Shown one piece after another: positions 44,147-56,654 of a stretch of 64,000 nucleotides of DNA. Made by a program: the position numbers and the translations under genes. Position 1 is the stretch's first letter; each line of letters opens with the position of its first letter. This DNA is from Oscarella lobularis (taxonomy: Eukaryota; Porifera; Homoscleromorpha; Homosclerophorida; Oscarellidae). The DNA lies in the NCBI RefSeq assembly GCF_947507565.1, contig NC_089187.1, forward strand, positions 2,108,001-2,172,000, given 5' to 3'. The notes beneath the pieces were generated by a model. The model was not told the DNA's origin and ran no database searches. It worked only from the letters and a program-made list of their open reading frames with translations.

Positions 44147-47100
44147 CCTACCTCCGTGCATATTTCAGCCCAATCTTTGAAGTATTCATACGCCTTGAAA
44201 TAGTCGCCGTTGTCCTCGTAGTAGATCCCAATATTGATGTGAAAACGAGCGGTCAGCATGTGATAGCGTCCGCACGAGCGCAAGCACAACGAAAGGCCTT
44301 TTTGTAAGTACTAAACGAACGCGTCCATCGTACGTGGCTATATTAGAAAAATCCGACGAGCTACCTCGAGCTGATTAGGATTTTTTGAGTCGATGTGAAG
44401 GCCTATGACCATGTAGGCTTCCGCTAGGCGTTCTCCGTCGCCGAGCTATTTTTTCCGCCGTTATATTGGGGAAACGTTTTTATTCGTATCTTACTTGTTG
44501 GAATATCTTTATTGCTTCTCTTGCCATTTCGACGCCCTGTTCCTTCGCTTGCTGTGAAGTCAAATCCGGCGTCTTGCCTCTCGCTTGAAAGAAGGACGAC
44601 AAGTGAAACGACGTCAGAAGATAGGCCAATCCGAGTTTTTTCTACAAAAGAATTATCAAAAATATTTCCAACGAAAAAAATAGGTACGCACGGCATTTTC
44701 GTCGCCGGGTAACGTTTTCCGTATTTCGATACTCTTCCGCGCCAAATCGATAACGGCTTTCGACTGAACAGCCGTATTGGAGTCAATAAAATCTTGCAGT
44801 TTCGCAACCTTGATAATAAAGCGTCTATCTCTACTACATATACAGAGCGTAAAAGCACACCTCGCTCTTTGTGTCAGCTAGAGCGTAATAGAGATCTGCC
44901 ATTCGCTCCGGTTCGCTACCGAGATGCGATTCCGCGATTCGTTGCGCCTCTTCGAGCAACGCGAACGCGTCCGAGTACTCGCCGGCTAGCGACCTGCGAA
45001 AGCGCGGACGGAGAGGACGAGTCGTACGCGGATTATTGAATAACAGCGAGGAAAACGTACAAGAATCGAGCCACTTTTTCTAATCTTAGGGAGAGCTCTT
45101 CGGGCTTGCAACTATCGGATTTTCTTAGGACGGATAAAGCTTCCATGTAGCAAGCCGAGGCTGCCTTGTATCCGCCCGCCTTATGAAAGAGAAGGGCTAT
45201 ATGGAGGAGGGAGGAGTACAGATACGCGAAAAATGGAGCACTTTTCGCCAAGATTTCAATAGATCGAGCCTTGACTGTTCCTCGAAGAGACGATCGAACA
45301 TGGGCCATTCGACGAGACAACGAGCGAGACGACTGTGATCCAGCAATTTTTCCAAATGATAAGGAAGTTCCTGCAAGCGCAAACGTTACGGCGGGGAGAA
45401 GAGGCTGGCTTGACTTACTTCCGATCTCCTATCCATATCGTCGACCGATTCGAAAAACCCGGCCAGTTTTCCGTGCCACCACGTGTACTGGAATTTCGTG
45501 AACGCCTTATCGTCATGTGCAAAATACCTTAATTAAGGACAGTAACCCTACGAGAAAATTCCCTTATATTCATAGTCTTACTTCAGTCTGATCGCTTTGC
45601 TCATCGTCCTGTGATAGAAATCCAAGCGACCTTCCCCGCTGTCGCCGCACGGCCGAAGAAACTGTCGCAGGCCTCGATACACCAGAGACCATTTCGCCGC
45701 GGCGAGAGGCTCAGAAAAACGTTTCGGCTGAGCGACACTCGAATCAATACCTAAAGAAAGACATAAATAAATAAATCAAGAGATTTGTATGCCTGTAGTC
45801 AAAGCGTTCGAACATACCAGTGTTTTCAAGTTGAGAAGCTAGTTTGTCTACGGCGTCCGTCCTGTAGGTCATCTCGACTTCTGCTTTCAAATCAGCGACA
45901 ATCGCATCGACGTCAACGTGAGCCTATAAAAAATTAGTCAAAAATCAATTTCGCATATGCGTACGCTTTACGTCGTCAGCTCCTCCTGTCGCTGCTTCCA
46001 CGTCGAGCCAGCCGTCTTCCGGCGGCAAAATGTCGCCCTCGTCGCCTAGCAACACCAACAATTCAGATTCCAACAGACCGTGTCGAGAGCACTCGAGTAA
46101 ACACAGGGTCGCAATAACGAGATGACCGCCGTTTTCTTCTTCGAGTCGAGACAATATTTGCTGCAACAAACTACGAAGATTCGTTATTCTGTTTTTTTTT
46201 CTTTCGGTTCATTTCTTCTTACCTAAGAAGATCGTCGGCCAACTCGCGAATTTTGTCGAGAACCCTCTCGAAGCTTCCGAAGAGACGAAGTTCCTCGCAG
46301 GCAAGACTCAACCAGAGAGGATTCGCCGATCCGTCTTTGGAGAGAAGCAAACGCATTTGACTGTCGTCGAGTCGCTTGTTATAGCGAGCAAACGTTTCCG
46401 TGATAATAGCCTTGAGAGAGAAGAAATCAAAAATATCCGAAACATGCGTTGACGTAAGCGTACCCTTCTCGCCGATAGATTGAGCGGACCGCAGAACACT
46501 TGCTTAGGCGAATTGGATCGCGAGGCGAGAGAGCGATGATAGTCCGTCTGATTGATCATCGACAGAACGACGCGAACGTTCGACGAGAGCACTTCGGGGA
46601 GCCACTTGAGAGATTTCGCATTCAAATCATCATCAAGCTGAAAAGACGATTACTTCGATAAATCCCATCTCTTACGTAGGTACCTGATTGAGAGCGTCGA
46701 TGTAGAGAATCGACGGAGCTGCATTGGGATCGGCGAGTGCCCTATTCGTTTCCTGCACGAGCTTCTCTATGTCCGAGGGAACGTTTTCCTAGATTCGACA
46801 ACTCCACCAAGGATTTCGCCCGCCGTCTCTATCAAACTCACGCGCATGAACTTCAATTCTCGCAGCAACCTCTGCAACAGATGACCGATGTCCGTCGACC
46901 CGGGCGCGGCGCCGATGAAGTGATAGAAAACGCGCCACGTCTTCAGTCCCGCACTACGTTCAATGACCGCCTATGAATCTCTTTTTTTCTTTTGACTTTA
47001 CCCTGGTATGGCGCCCGCTTTGGCGTTGCCCAGCGTTGTGACGGCGCTGCGAGCCATCACCGCCGACTTGCCGGCGCCCGCGCTGCCGACGAGAATGAGA

Positions 47101-48688
47101 GGAGTCGTCGATCGACCCGACCCGTTTATGTAAGATTGAATCTAAATAGATAAACGTAGTATGTATTATGCACAGACCTCTAGAGTCGAACCTCGTCGAG
47201 AATTTCTTCCCGTCCTAAGACCGTTCCGCCGCGACTGTCCACAAAGATCTAAGAGAAAGGCAATTGTCGTCATAACCAAACACTTAACGTACAATATTAA
47301 TATTATACTTCGTGAGCTATTCTTTGAGATTCGACGACGTCGTGACTGCTAGTATTATCCAATGGATACGCCGCCTCGAGTTTCTCCTTGAAAAATCGGT
47401 GAACCTGTACGAAAGAGTTATCGTCTGTCGGACCGACAGAGTCGCGAAACGTTTTCTCTCCCACCGTTGCCTTGAAGTCCTCCAAACCTTTCAATTCGGG
47501 CCGACCAGTGGAACTATCGACGTTAGAAAAGATGGCCGAATAATTAAACGATTGATTCTACGGAAGCGGTGATCCAAGTCAAATTAATTAATTAATATGC
47601 CGCGAATTCTAACGGGAAATCTCTTTCGTATTGCCTTCTTCAGCGCCTTCAATTTCTCGCCAGCAATCGGATTCGAATCGACGAACAAGTACTTCACGTC
47701 CTCGAAAACGGACGTCAAAAAAGACGGATTTCTTATCATAAATAAGGCTATATATAACAAAAGCAATGATAATTCAAAAAAAAAAGAGCCCCGCTTTCTC
47801 GAACCATTAGCATTCTTTTTTCTGTAGGCACCGTGCATGATTTCCATTTCCGTGACGGATAGCCCATGTATCCAACCGTATTGAGCGGCCAGTAGCCCCG
47901 GCACTTCAGTCGGCTCAGGAATCCAACCCGTTCTCTCACTAAAAACAAAATTAGATAGAGAGAGAGAGCTGCTATAATGGAACGTATACCTTATCATATT
48001 CAGAAAGAACGGCTCCGCGTTGTCTTCGAAGCATCGATCGATCTCGCTCAGACACGTTCGCAGGGTCTCTTCGGACGTCGTGTCCTTGGGCACACCCCAT
48101 CTCAAATCGCATTCGACCAGATGAAGTTTTCGCGCTTGACACCACGCCTTCAAATCGGGAAAAACCTAAAAATAACATCCAATTAATTAATTAACGACAT
48201 AATCGAAAAGGTGGTCGTCGTTTCCCCTGGCAACGCACCTCCTTCACCAACGCTTCGCGTTCCGAATAGAAATCCGTGAACGTCGACGAAACGAAAAGCC
48301 GAATCGTTTTCCAGCCGCGTCTCGCCTTCGTCGCCGCCGCGGCGACGGCGGCGCGTTTTTTAGCGTCGCCGAGTCGCGCGCACGTCGCGTCGGCCAATTG
48401 CCAGCACTCGGCGACCGTCTCCGGTCGATAGCTCGCCGCTTCGCCGAGCGAAACGTCGCCGGGGGCCGCCGCGCGACGGGGAAATCGGCGCTGCTTCGTT
48501 TTGGTTTCGTCGCGCGACGGCGCGGGGTCTGCGTTCGCTGTTGCGCCGCCGTGGTGCGACTGCATCGCTTCGTTTGGGCGCTTGTCGTTCAGTTCCGACT
48601 CGAGTAGGAAGATTTTCTTCTGTAGGACGTCGAATCGGGCTTCGAATTCGGATCGGCTTATGTTGGGCGCGCTCGGCGAACAGCCCAT
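43973..48688 (-). CDS. N-myristoylation-site NACHT/TPR protein with DUF4062 (nephrocystin-3-like)
   Basis: About 18 exons. MGCSPS is a classic N-myristoylation site (Gly2, Ser6) with Cys3 for palmitoylation, followed by a short coiled coil (FDVLQKKIFLLESELND). The DUF4062 region has IRLFVSSTFTDFYSEREALV, HLVECDLRWGV and EPFFLNMI. A NACHT/STAND ATPase follows: Walker A LVGSAGAGKSAV, Walker B SILYIDALNQ. The C-terminal half is TPR-like helical repeats ending LEQKGHLDAQ. The order lipid anchor, coiled coil, P-loop, TPR is shared with ciliary NPHP3 and with invertebrate proteins often named after DDB_G0287407. Cilium function is inferred only. It shares a 106-base head-to-head promoter with HROB. 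Confidence 0.78.
44116..44151. repeat. Homopolymer of 36 C (poly-G in the transcript)
   Basis: An uninterrupted run of C on the + strand inside an intron near the 3' end of the NACHT/TPR gene. The transcript would carry G36 just after the splice donor. The exact length may be unreliable in assembly. Confidence 0.9.
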
Positions 48689-48794
48689 GGTCGCCGCACG
48701 CCTACGGCCTCTTTGTTATAGTAACGGCACATTCTTTCGATCATCGATCAAAGGAACATACGGGAGGGATTAGGCGCCCCGACAGAGTGCGCTA

Positions 48795-49979
48795 ATGTCA
48801 AACAAGACTTTCTTTTCGGTGGAAGATGACGACTTTTTTGGAGACGAGGTCCGTAGTGCATATCAAGCGTGTGATGACTAATAGAAGAGTTAGGATCTGG
48901 AGCTCCCTCTGCCTACTAAGCCGTCGACACAACCATTGAGACCGTCTCAGAATAAAATTCCTCAGAGCAACGTCGAATTGAGAGGAGGAATCGCGCAGCT
49001 TAGACCGTCTTTGAGTCGATTAGCCGCTTTCGAGTATAATCCGCCTTCAAAGAAGAGCAAACCGGCGTCTCCTACCGAAACGGAATTTCCAAAGTCAAAA
49101 TCATCTCTATCAAATGACGAACCAGCGAGATCATGCTCGCTGCAAAAATCTCAGGCTGACAGTGTAGTATCGGAAAAAAAGAAAATTGCAGTTCGAAATC
49201 CTGCGAGAAAAAAGAGTCCTCTTCTACGACGTAGTCACAATAAGGATGACTTGGATCCCGATTTCACTGGGAATCCGTGGCTACTAATGAACGAGCAACT
49301 TGGAATTTCGGGCAAAACGCGTACGTAGACGGAATCTTGATGAAGTCGACAACTAATTGATTTTTGATCTAAGACTCGCCTCTCAATTCATTCACTGTGG
49401 CCAATACACTCAAACAGGTACTTCTCTCTTTTGATCTTTGGTGCAGTGAATGTATTTTTCTGAAGGCTTCGTTGGGACGACTTGCCGACGGAAAAGTCGC
49501 TCATCTACGCGTTCTCGTCAAGTCGATCAGTCAGACAGGAAACAGCACGAGTGCCCTTCTCAAAGATCCAACGGGTACGAAGACGAATCGTTAGTTAAAT
49601 TCTACATATATCTCGTTTTTCCTTATAGGCGAAATATCTGGATCGATTCACAGGAAACTCTTCGAACAACACGGATCGGCTCTAAGTGTCGGATCAGTAT
49701 TGATTCTCAAGCGGGTACAGTATCACCACCACCACCACCCACTCTCTGTCCTATGTTCTTTAGGCCACCGTATTTAGCCCGACAGGCCGCCGTCACTATA
49801 TCAACGTAACGCCAGCAAATGTAGTCCGACTCTACCCAGCAAAAACAGCCCAAGCAACGCTTGCATCAATAGACAAAGCGCTTCTAGAAGGGATTCTGGA
49901 CTCTCTGGGTGAAAATCCGCAGGCTGAAGACTCCATTACTTCTCTGCTCGACGGACTCAATGATGACGACTTTAATTAG
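48795..49979 (+). CDS. HROB: HROB / MCM8IP-like homologous-recombination OB-fold protein
   Basis: Recruits and stimulates the MCM8-MCM9 helicase in recombination repair. Short exons join from MSNKTFFSVEDDDFFGDE through a disordered Ser/Lys-rich middle (DPDFTGNPWLLMNEQLGI). The conserved C-terminal OB fold reads VAHLRVLVKSISQTGNS, LLKDPTGEISGSIHRKLFEQ, GSVLILKRATVFSP, HYINVTPANVVRLYP, a good match to the human RDPTGEMQGTIHR and NHYLNVTPNNL blocks. It ends LLDGLNDDDFN, with the stop only 27 bases from the convergent gene's end. The protein is shorter than human HROB (about 650 residues), mainly in the disordered part. Confidence 0.85.
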
Positions 49980-50006
49980 AAAATTTACTCTGCTGCATGA
50001 AAAATT

Positions 50007-53000
50007 CTACGAATCTAATATTCTATCTATTTCATCCCAATCGATATTACTCATGACGCTCCCAGACGACGATACGGAAATATTACCTGTTTCTCCATCG
50101 CGTGGAAGTGGCATTGGCTCGTCGCTCGTTCTATGTGGCCTTGGAGTCGATTCCTTCGAAGTGACCAAGCTACTCATCAAATTGAAGGCGTCCTGAACTC
50201 GTTCGGCCAAATGTTCCTTGAGCTGTTCTCTAAGGGTCACAACATGCGTGAGATTTTGGGGGATGAGAAGACGATGTCTTACTCTTTTTCTTTGGCACTT
50301 CTTGCCGTTGCTCTGCGAGTCGTTCGAGGCTTGAATGGATGCGCTTCGGCCCTTCGCAACTGGGTCGTCTTCTGCAGATATTTGACCTGCCTTTCTTCGT
50401 GCTTCTTGCGCATCCACTGAAGCAATTCCTCGCGATTTCTCGCCGGTTTTTTACTGCTAAAGAACACTCCCTCGTGAGGAAGAAAAGAAATCGGCGGAGT
50501 CTGCTTCACCTCTCGCTTTCCGCAAAAACGGCTTTGATTTGCGACGCCGTAGGCTCGGGAGGACACTCCTCTTCAAAAACTATCGAAGGCTTTGGACGAG
50601 GCGGTGCCTTTGATGCTAATAATTTAGGTTTAGATTGTAGACGCTCCCTATATCGAGTCCTAGGAGCTCTCAAGGGGCTTTTAATCGATGGAACTGGCTT
50701 TATAACAGGTGGAGGTGACGATATTCTTTCCGTAGGAATAGGCAAGTCGACTTTTTCTGATGGTGCAGGTCTTGCTTCTCCGCTGGATTCTTCTTCGATT
50801 TTCTCGGATGGTACTGGGCTTGCTACCTTGCTGGGTATCTCTGGCTGATCGATTTCGGGCTGGTAATGAGATTCAGAGTCTGTGTCTTCGCTATCCTTGG
50901 TAATAGATACGTCTTCTTCTTCTTCTTGGTCTTTCTCTGGCTCTTTCTCAATTTCTCTTTGAATTTGAGGTACCTCCGGCAAGGGCTCGGCGATTTCTTC
51001 AACTGACTGCAGTTGATCAATTGTGTGAAGAAGCTACAAAGAAAAAAATTAATAAATTACGTTTCGCGACTCAGTTACTTCGAGTATTGATGATACTCAC
51101 CAGTTTAGAGTCCTGAAATTCCATGTCTATTCTCTTCGCCGTCGCCTCTATGGCATTCAGCTGTTCCATCATGCTAACCAGTCGACTCTTCAAAGCGGCA
51201 TCCTTCACAGGAGGCAAATTCATATCAAGAGCTGCAGTCTCAACATTTTCAGGAGTAGCGTCAGTCTCCAAATTTTCCTCTTCCCCAGTCGATAAAAGAC
51301 GCCGAGTCAACGAATCGTCCAAGGGAGACGTTTCGTGAACTTGTACCTCACACTCCCTTTTCTCTCTTTCAACCGGACCCTCATTCTCAGTCGGAAGATC
51401 GTCGAGCTGACTCGCAGAAATATCCACGACGCTAAGAAACGAACTCCGACCCGGATCCTCTTCGAAGAACAGCTGAGAAGCCACGACTTGAGTCAAGTCA
51501 ACTCGAACCGGACCAGAAGACGAAGAACGATCCCCAACGTCTGGGATCGCCTCGACTTCAGACTCCTGATCGTTTTCTTTATCCTCTTTCTCTACGTCAT
51601 CCTTCGTCACCGCGGTATCTGTTACAAAGGGAGGAGAAGGAGGAGAGAAACGCGTTTCAATTGGTGGAATAATTGGAGTCGCGTCCGTTTGAACAGACGT
51701 CGTTGTGACTTGGGGTCGCGTTAATAGTATAGGATGCAGATCGATTTCCGCTGCCGAACGATTTTTCCACTGTCGTGACAAATCGACGGGGACGACGACG
51801 AGTGGCTCGGCGCGTCGCTCCTCTTCGCGTCGCAGTCGAATTTCCGTTTCGAGACGATCGAGTTTGGCTGGAAGATCGGCGATGTCTGGACTTTGTTCTC
51901 GTACGAGAGGTTCCGTCTGAAGTTCGTCTTGGACAGACTCTTCGTCTTTGTCCTCTTGACGAGAGCCATTTCTCTCTGTTTCGTCGACACTGAGAGAGTC
52001 GGATGACTCTGTTGAGCTGCTATCGTCTACTTGAACCGCTTTTTCTTTCTTTTCTGTTTGACTCGGTTGACCCTTGCTCGTCCTAAATTTGAACTTGTTG
52101 CGAGGAAGAATTTTATTCTTAGCTATTCGACGTCGATGTATCCGTGAATGCACTCCCAATCCAGAAACCCTAAAGAATTAATAGCCCATTTCTACTATAA
52201 GGACTATCAGTATAATAGTCATTTTACCTTTTGGAGCTGTCTTCATCTGAAGGAAACAAAGGGATTTGACTCACGGGAGGACTGAGCATCGAAGGGTCTT
52301 CCAAATCAAGAAACAAAAGTGGCAGTTTTGAGGACCCAATCACTGTCTCTTCTTGTCGCCAAACGTCATTCGTCTTCGGGTCCAACTGAAGTCGTGGCAA
52401 AGATAACGGTGGCGATTCTTCAGCACGGTCTTCCTTTCGAACAAGAGGACGCCATTGTGGCATGGAAAACGTCTCCTCTTCTATCTCTGGCTCAATCATC
52501 TCGTCAGGTAGATGAAGAACGCGACGCTCGCAGGTATCCACCAGTGGCGTTTTCTCCTCAGGCAAATACAGAAGAGGCAAACGAGGAGATGGCTTCAACG
52601 AATCGTCATTGTCACTGGAAACAGCTACAAGTGGCATACTCCAAATCTGAAAGGAGTCCCCCAGTGGGGAATTTAGGTTCAAAAAAACAAAACTTACAGT
52701 ACTGTACGTACCTCTTCGGTTTTCCTACGTATCCTCTTCCAAGAATAGCTGAGATCGTGACGATTCTCCTTCGAATCGACAGGCGCCATTGGGATTTTTT
52801 TTCTGGAGCCCCTTTTCGTCTTTCCCCGTTTCTTCTGAAGAAACGGAGCCGACGTCGAACAAGGAAACGAGCTGTTTTCCAATTCGCTGTTCGTTCGCGA
52901 GGCTTTCGTCGATTCCTTTGCGTTCGCATCGTCGCTTGGCATCGTCGCGAACACGTCGGATTCGCTTCGCACGATCACTGCGGACGATCCCGTCTCCGAA

Positions 53001-53253
53001 TCGCTCCAAGACAGGCGGCCAGCTCTTTCCAAGCTTTCTGTAGCCGCTTCTACGCTCATTTCGACTCGTTCGATGGCCAAAATGAGAGAGGAGATTTGAA
53101 CGTCAAGACGACGCAAACCCGGATATACCTGGCATAATAAATGTACACGAAGCGTAAGGAATAAACCGTGAAGAAGAGGAAAGGCGTCCCACGAGGCTTT
53201 CTTAATTCGCCATCTTGAACTTGGTGCGTCATGGCGTCACAGGCTTGCATCAT
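50007..53253 (-). CDS. Acidic, mostly disordered protein with CPLANE1-like C-terminus
   Basis: Start at 53253 (MMQACDAMTHQVQDGEL). A short coiled coil follows (RRLDVQISSLILAIERVEMS), then about 700 residues rich in Glu, Ser and Pro. A second helix reads SMMEQLNAIEATAKRIDMEF. A basic motif LLQWMRKKHEERQVKYLQ precedes HPFKP, and the end is SNIDWDEIDRILDS. The MEQLNAIE...DMEFQ helix plus the W-R-K-K-rich motif recall the C-terminal third of CPLANE1 (JBTS17), a ciliogenesis protein. I cannot confirm this without alignment, and no WD40 N-terminus exists here. So it is either a split or shortened CPLANE1 or an unrelated protein. Splice joins are good, including one at about 50233-50285. Confidence 0.55.
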
Positions 53254-53289
53254 TTCATTGCCAAAAATAAATTGCTGACCAAGCAATCG

Positions 53290-53315
53290 TCAAACCGGTA
53301 TTCAAACCGGTTTAC
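53290..53315. promoter_or_regulatory. Paired Grainyhead/CP2-type motifs
   Basis: CAAACCGGTATTCAAACCGG followed by TTTAC contains two AACCGG-centred sites, the second a perfect AACCGGTT palindrome, the Grainyhead/CP2 consensus. They lie 40-60 bases upstream of the CPLANE1-like start codon on the minus strand. Confidence 0.5.
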
Positions 53316-53383
53316 GAATTCGCGCCTAATTCGGTGGAACAAATCAGAGCGTTGGATAAACCCCACGTGACCCCAACGGACCA

Positions 53384-54250
53384 ATGAGCGCGCTGGGCGG
53401 GGTTACGCTGTTCATAAGCGAAGTGCACACCGATTTCTCTTCAGTTGCGGCTGAGGGTGGATGCGGCGTGGTTCGCCACGTCTCGTCCTTGAACGGACCG
53501 GCTCGGGGGAAGGCAAAAGGCAAGTCTGGATTGGCGGATCAGCGTGGCCCACGGTTTTTACCGTGCCGGAGCCTGTAGGCAGGGCGAAGGGGGGTCTTCG
53601 GCCTCGGTACGCGCACTGGGCAGAACGATCGCTTAGGTCTTATTGTTGCTAACAAGCACGAACCGCGCTAGGCTCGAGCGGTTACGGCTTGGAGGGGGTG
53701 TTCAAAAACGGTCTGGTTGCCGGCACTTTTCTCACCCGATAGCACGATTAGACCGACGATGATCCGGCTCAGGTGAAGTCTATTCGGCATTGCACTGTCT
53801 TTCTTGTCGGCCTCTACAAACAGTGGTCGGCCGTTCTCCAACTCAGAAGCCCTGGTTCTTAGCCTTGTGCTTACCAATGTGGTCAGGTATCGTCGCGCCG
53901 GGGGACTCGGTATTAGGGACCGACTACTCGTCCAGGCGGATACTGATTGAGGGGGCTGATGAAGCAGCAACTCACCCGAAACTTTTTGGAAGGGAGTCAT
54001 CGCTTTGCGAAGACTTCCCTGGGCTACGAAGCGTCCGAACCTCCACGCGGTGTAGCCTGGATAACGCTAATACGGACGCAACCAAAAGGTACGTACGACG
54101 ATTATTTGGCAGTGACTAATACGATTTTTTTAGGTCGCGCGACGAAAGAAGAAGACGATCGACGACGAAGACGAAGGCAGAACGAGGAAGACGTAGGACA
54201 AGTGGTAGATTTTTTAGTAACTGCATGGAGTGTACGGTCGAGTTTGTAGA
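53384..54250. other. Unassigned GC-rich stretch
   Basis: Several overlapping ORFs of 60-110 codons on both strands, none family-like, with little of the codon character of neighbouring genes. Local hairpins are visible, for example CACGGTTTTTACCGTG near 53551. A good donor (AAAAGGTACGTACG, about 54090) and acceptor (TTTTTTAG at 54133) suggest a spliced transcript on the + strand with a Lys/Arg/Asp-rich end. Reads neither as rRNA nor as a known structural RNA. It could be a lncRNA, a fast-evolving gene or an old element. Confidence 0.4.
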
Positions 54251-54675
54251 AATAAATACTGTAGATATATGTGCACAAAACGCGTGGCCGCCACGCGAGC
54301 AAGCGGTGTATATACGTCCGTTTCGTGGGTGGGTGGGTTCCCTACTGTCGGCTTTCTTTTGTTCATTCTCGAGCACACGAGCTAGCTCGTTTGCACGCCC
54401 GATCGATAGTTCGTGATTCGCAAAAGAAATGCGCTCCACAACTGAAATTGAGGCCCGTGGTCTTGTTTTCGGAGGCTTCGCGAGAGCAACAGGGCTCGGT
54501 GACGACAACAGCGAAGACAAAATAGCTAAAACAGCGGTGCACGACGGCTCTTTTGAGCGTTTTACACGCGAGCCGCAGCTGTACGCAAACCCGGATACAC
54601 GTTCTATAGATACTGTATCCAGAGATATCTATATTCTACCTACTAGTAAATACCGGTGCCTATATGACTAAAAAA

Positions 54676-56481
54676 TTATGCTACAATGTCCACAGTAGTG
54701 CTATTCTCTACAGCTGTCGAATTCAGAGTCCACGTAGCCTTTGCAATGACGTCTGGGTGGTCATACCGTGACTTCTTTTCGCTTTCCCAAGACATGTAGT
54801 AGCACATGAAATTATAAGCAGATCCCAGAAAAGACCAATCGTCGTCGTAGTCCAGAAGAGATCGGCCTTGAACTAGATACAACATCGTAGGATTCCTTTT
54901 TTGTGGCAAAATACGTTACGCTTACCTGAAGGCGTCGTATAATCAAAGGGAGTCTGTGCGGATGACCGTCCCAAAAACCTTACAGGCATCCACTGGGGAA
55001 ATACGAGCGCAAAACAAAGAACCAAGACCTAAGCCCCAATGAATGACAACTAGATGTCGGTGGATAGATATTTTATTTACCATGATACACGTTCCAGACT
55101 GAGCGGATCGACTTGACGCAACGGCTTGAACGGAATTGGATATGCTCTGCTTAAGCTTTTTTAACTCGGCCAGAAGTGACCTTACAAAAACTATTGAGAA
55201 GCCTGTACAATAATTGCATTTCTAAATTTTACCTGTTCTGACACTGAAGAGAATCGACTTTTTTCTGAAGGTGCTGGTTTTCTTCAGTACAGGTTTGTAC
55301 CCTAGGAAAAGAGAACCAATAGAAATACAACCTCTGATTGCTGCGCGTCTCCCCTAACCTTCTTTCCAGCGTGTCGATGTACTCTTTCTTCTTTTGCCGA
55401 CTTGCCGCCGCGCAGGCCTGGAAGAAATAAAGATTATGCATTGTTCAAAAAAAAGTTGTCGGTGACTAAATTGACTTTGTTTCGAATTTTTCGTCTCACA
55501 GCCTTCATGGTCTTTTCCTCCACCTTGAAGAGTCAATTTAGGAGAACCCTCCCCCTTGGAAATTTTGCCTACTTTTGTCAGAGGCCAAGTTGTAGGTATA
55601 GGCAGGCCTTCAGCCAAAAACGCATCCTTCTCCTCGTCAGTCAACTCAACAGGCTTCACCTCCTAGACAAAGGAGACTCCCAATAATTAAATAGTCAAAA
55701 ACGCATCAATTAATCGTTCTCACAATCTCTTCCTTTTTCGACAACGGTTTCAGCCGCGGTATAGGAAAGGAAGCCAAAACCGACAGCGGACTCGCATAGC
55801 ACAAAGACGGCCTCACAACGCCAAAACTTCCCACCGTCGCAGTCCCCACAGCCTTCGGCGACAACGTCGACGTCGACGACGGCGAAGACGTCGACGACGA
55901 CTCCGAATCACTTCCACTGCCTTCACCCGGCGACGACAAAACAGCCATCGATTCATATCCTAAACAATATACGCGAGGGCGTGTCCAAGTCAAAACATAA
56001 AGACTTGCGTGGGCGTGTCTTACCGAAGTCCGGCTGTTCGCCGCCGTTGCCGGCGACTTTGTTCGTCGACTCTACGCCGTCGCAGAGAGCGAGAATGTCG
56101 TCGGCGAGATGAAATTGCGTCGTCGTCGTCGTCGTCGTCGTCGTCGCGTCGCCTAGTCGCGCGTAATTGTGATCGAGTTCGATCGTTTCGCGAGCCGGAA
56201 TCGGTTCGACGAACGACGACGGCGCGTCGAAGAATTCGTCGTCGACGGCGTCGGCGGCGTCGGCGAGAAGGCCGCACGCGTCCGGGTTGAGAAGGCTCGA
56301 GAGTAGGTCCGATGACAAGTCGATTTCGTCGGGGTCCGTCTGCTTGGGGAGAAAATCGGGGGGGAATGGAGACGGTTTCGTGTCGTATTGGTACGTTAGA
56401 GGTTAGATTCGCGTCGAGGAAAGCGGAGAAGTCGAGATCGAAGCCGCTTTGATGCGATTCTGCGATGTCGAGTGACTCCAT
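54676..56481 (-). CDS. CREB3L: CREB3-like ER-anchored bZIP transcription factor
   Basis: Regulated-intramembrane-proteolysis factor: ER-anchored, cleaved in the Golgi by S1P/S2P to release the bZIP. Seven or so exons. The N-terminal acidic activation region (FDLDFSAFLDANL, LLSSLLNPDACG) includes an (ACG)n-coded poly-Thr run. The pre-bZIP block ELTDEEKDAFLAEGLPIPTT and PLTKVEEKTMKAVRRKIRNK is the family hallmark, followed by basic ACAAASRQKKKEYIDTLERR and the zipper ENQHLQKKVDSLQ, LLAELKKLK. A membrane helix (SGTCIMVLVLCFALVFPQW) follows, then a lumenal PVRFLG (possible S1P RxLx site) and a C-terminal tail to 54676. The start at 56481 is the first in-frame ATG. Confidence 0.9.
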
Positions 56482-56654
56482 TACACGCCAAGCTCTTCGC
56501 CCCTTAGAAATGTGCCACGTCACTTCCTATCAATTGTGTTCGCTAAATCGATATCAACGGGGCGTAATGCAGCTCACGTGCTGGGGCTTCTGGCATTCAA
56601 ATTTCTAAAATTACACATGACGTCATTAGTCGATACACCTGCGGCCTCTGCGTC

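Noticed and set aside
53956-53981. CTGATGA followed by GAAA, as in a hammerhead ribozyme core
   Set aside because: The bases between the two boxes do not form a stem II hairpin and no flanking helices I/III were seen.
54429-54671. 80-codon + strand frame between the unassigned stretch and the CREB3-like 3' end
   Set aside because: No similarity, no splice partner, and it ends in the likely 3' UTR of the opposite gene.
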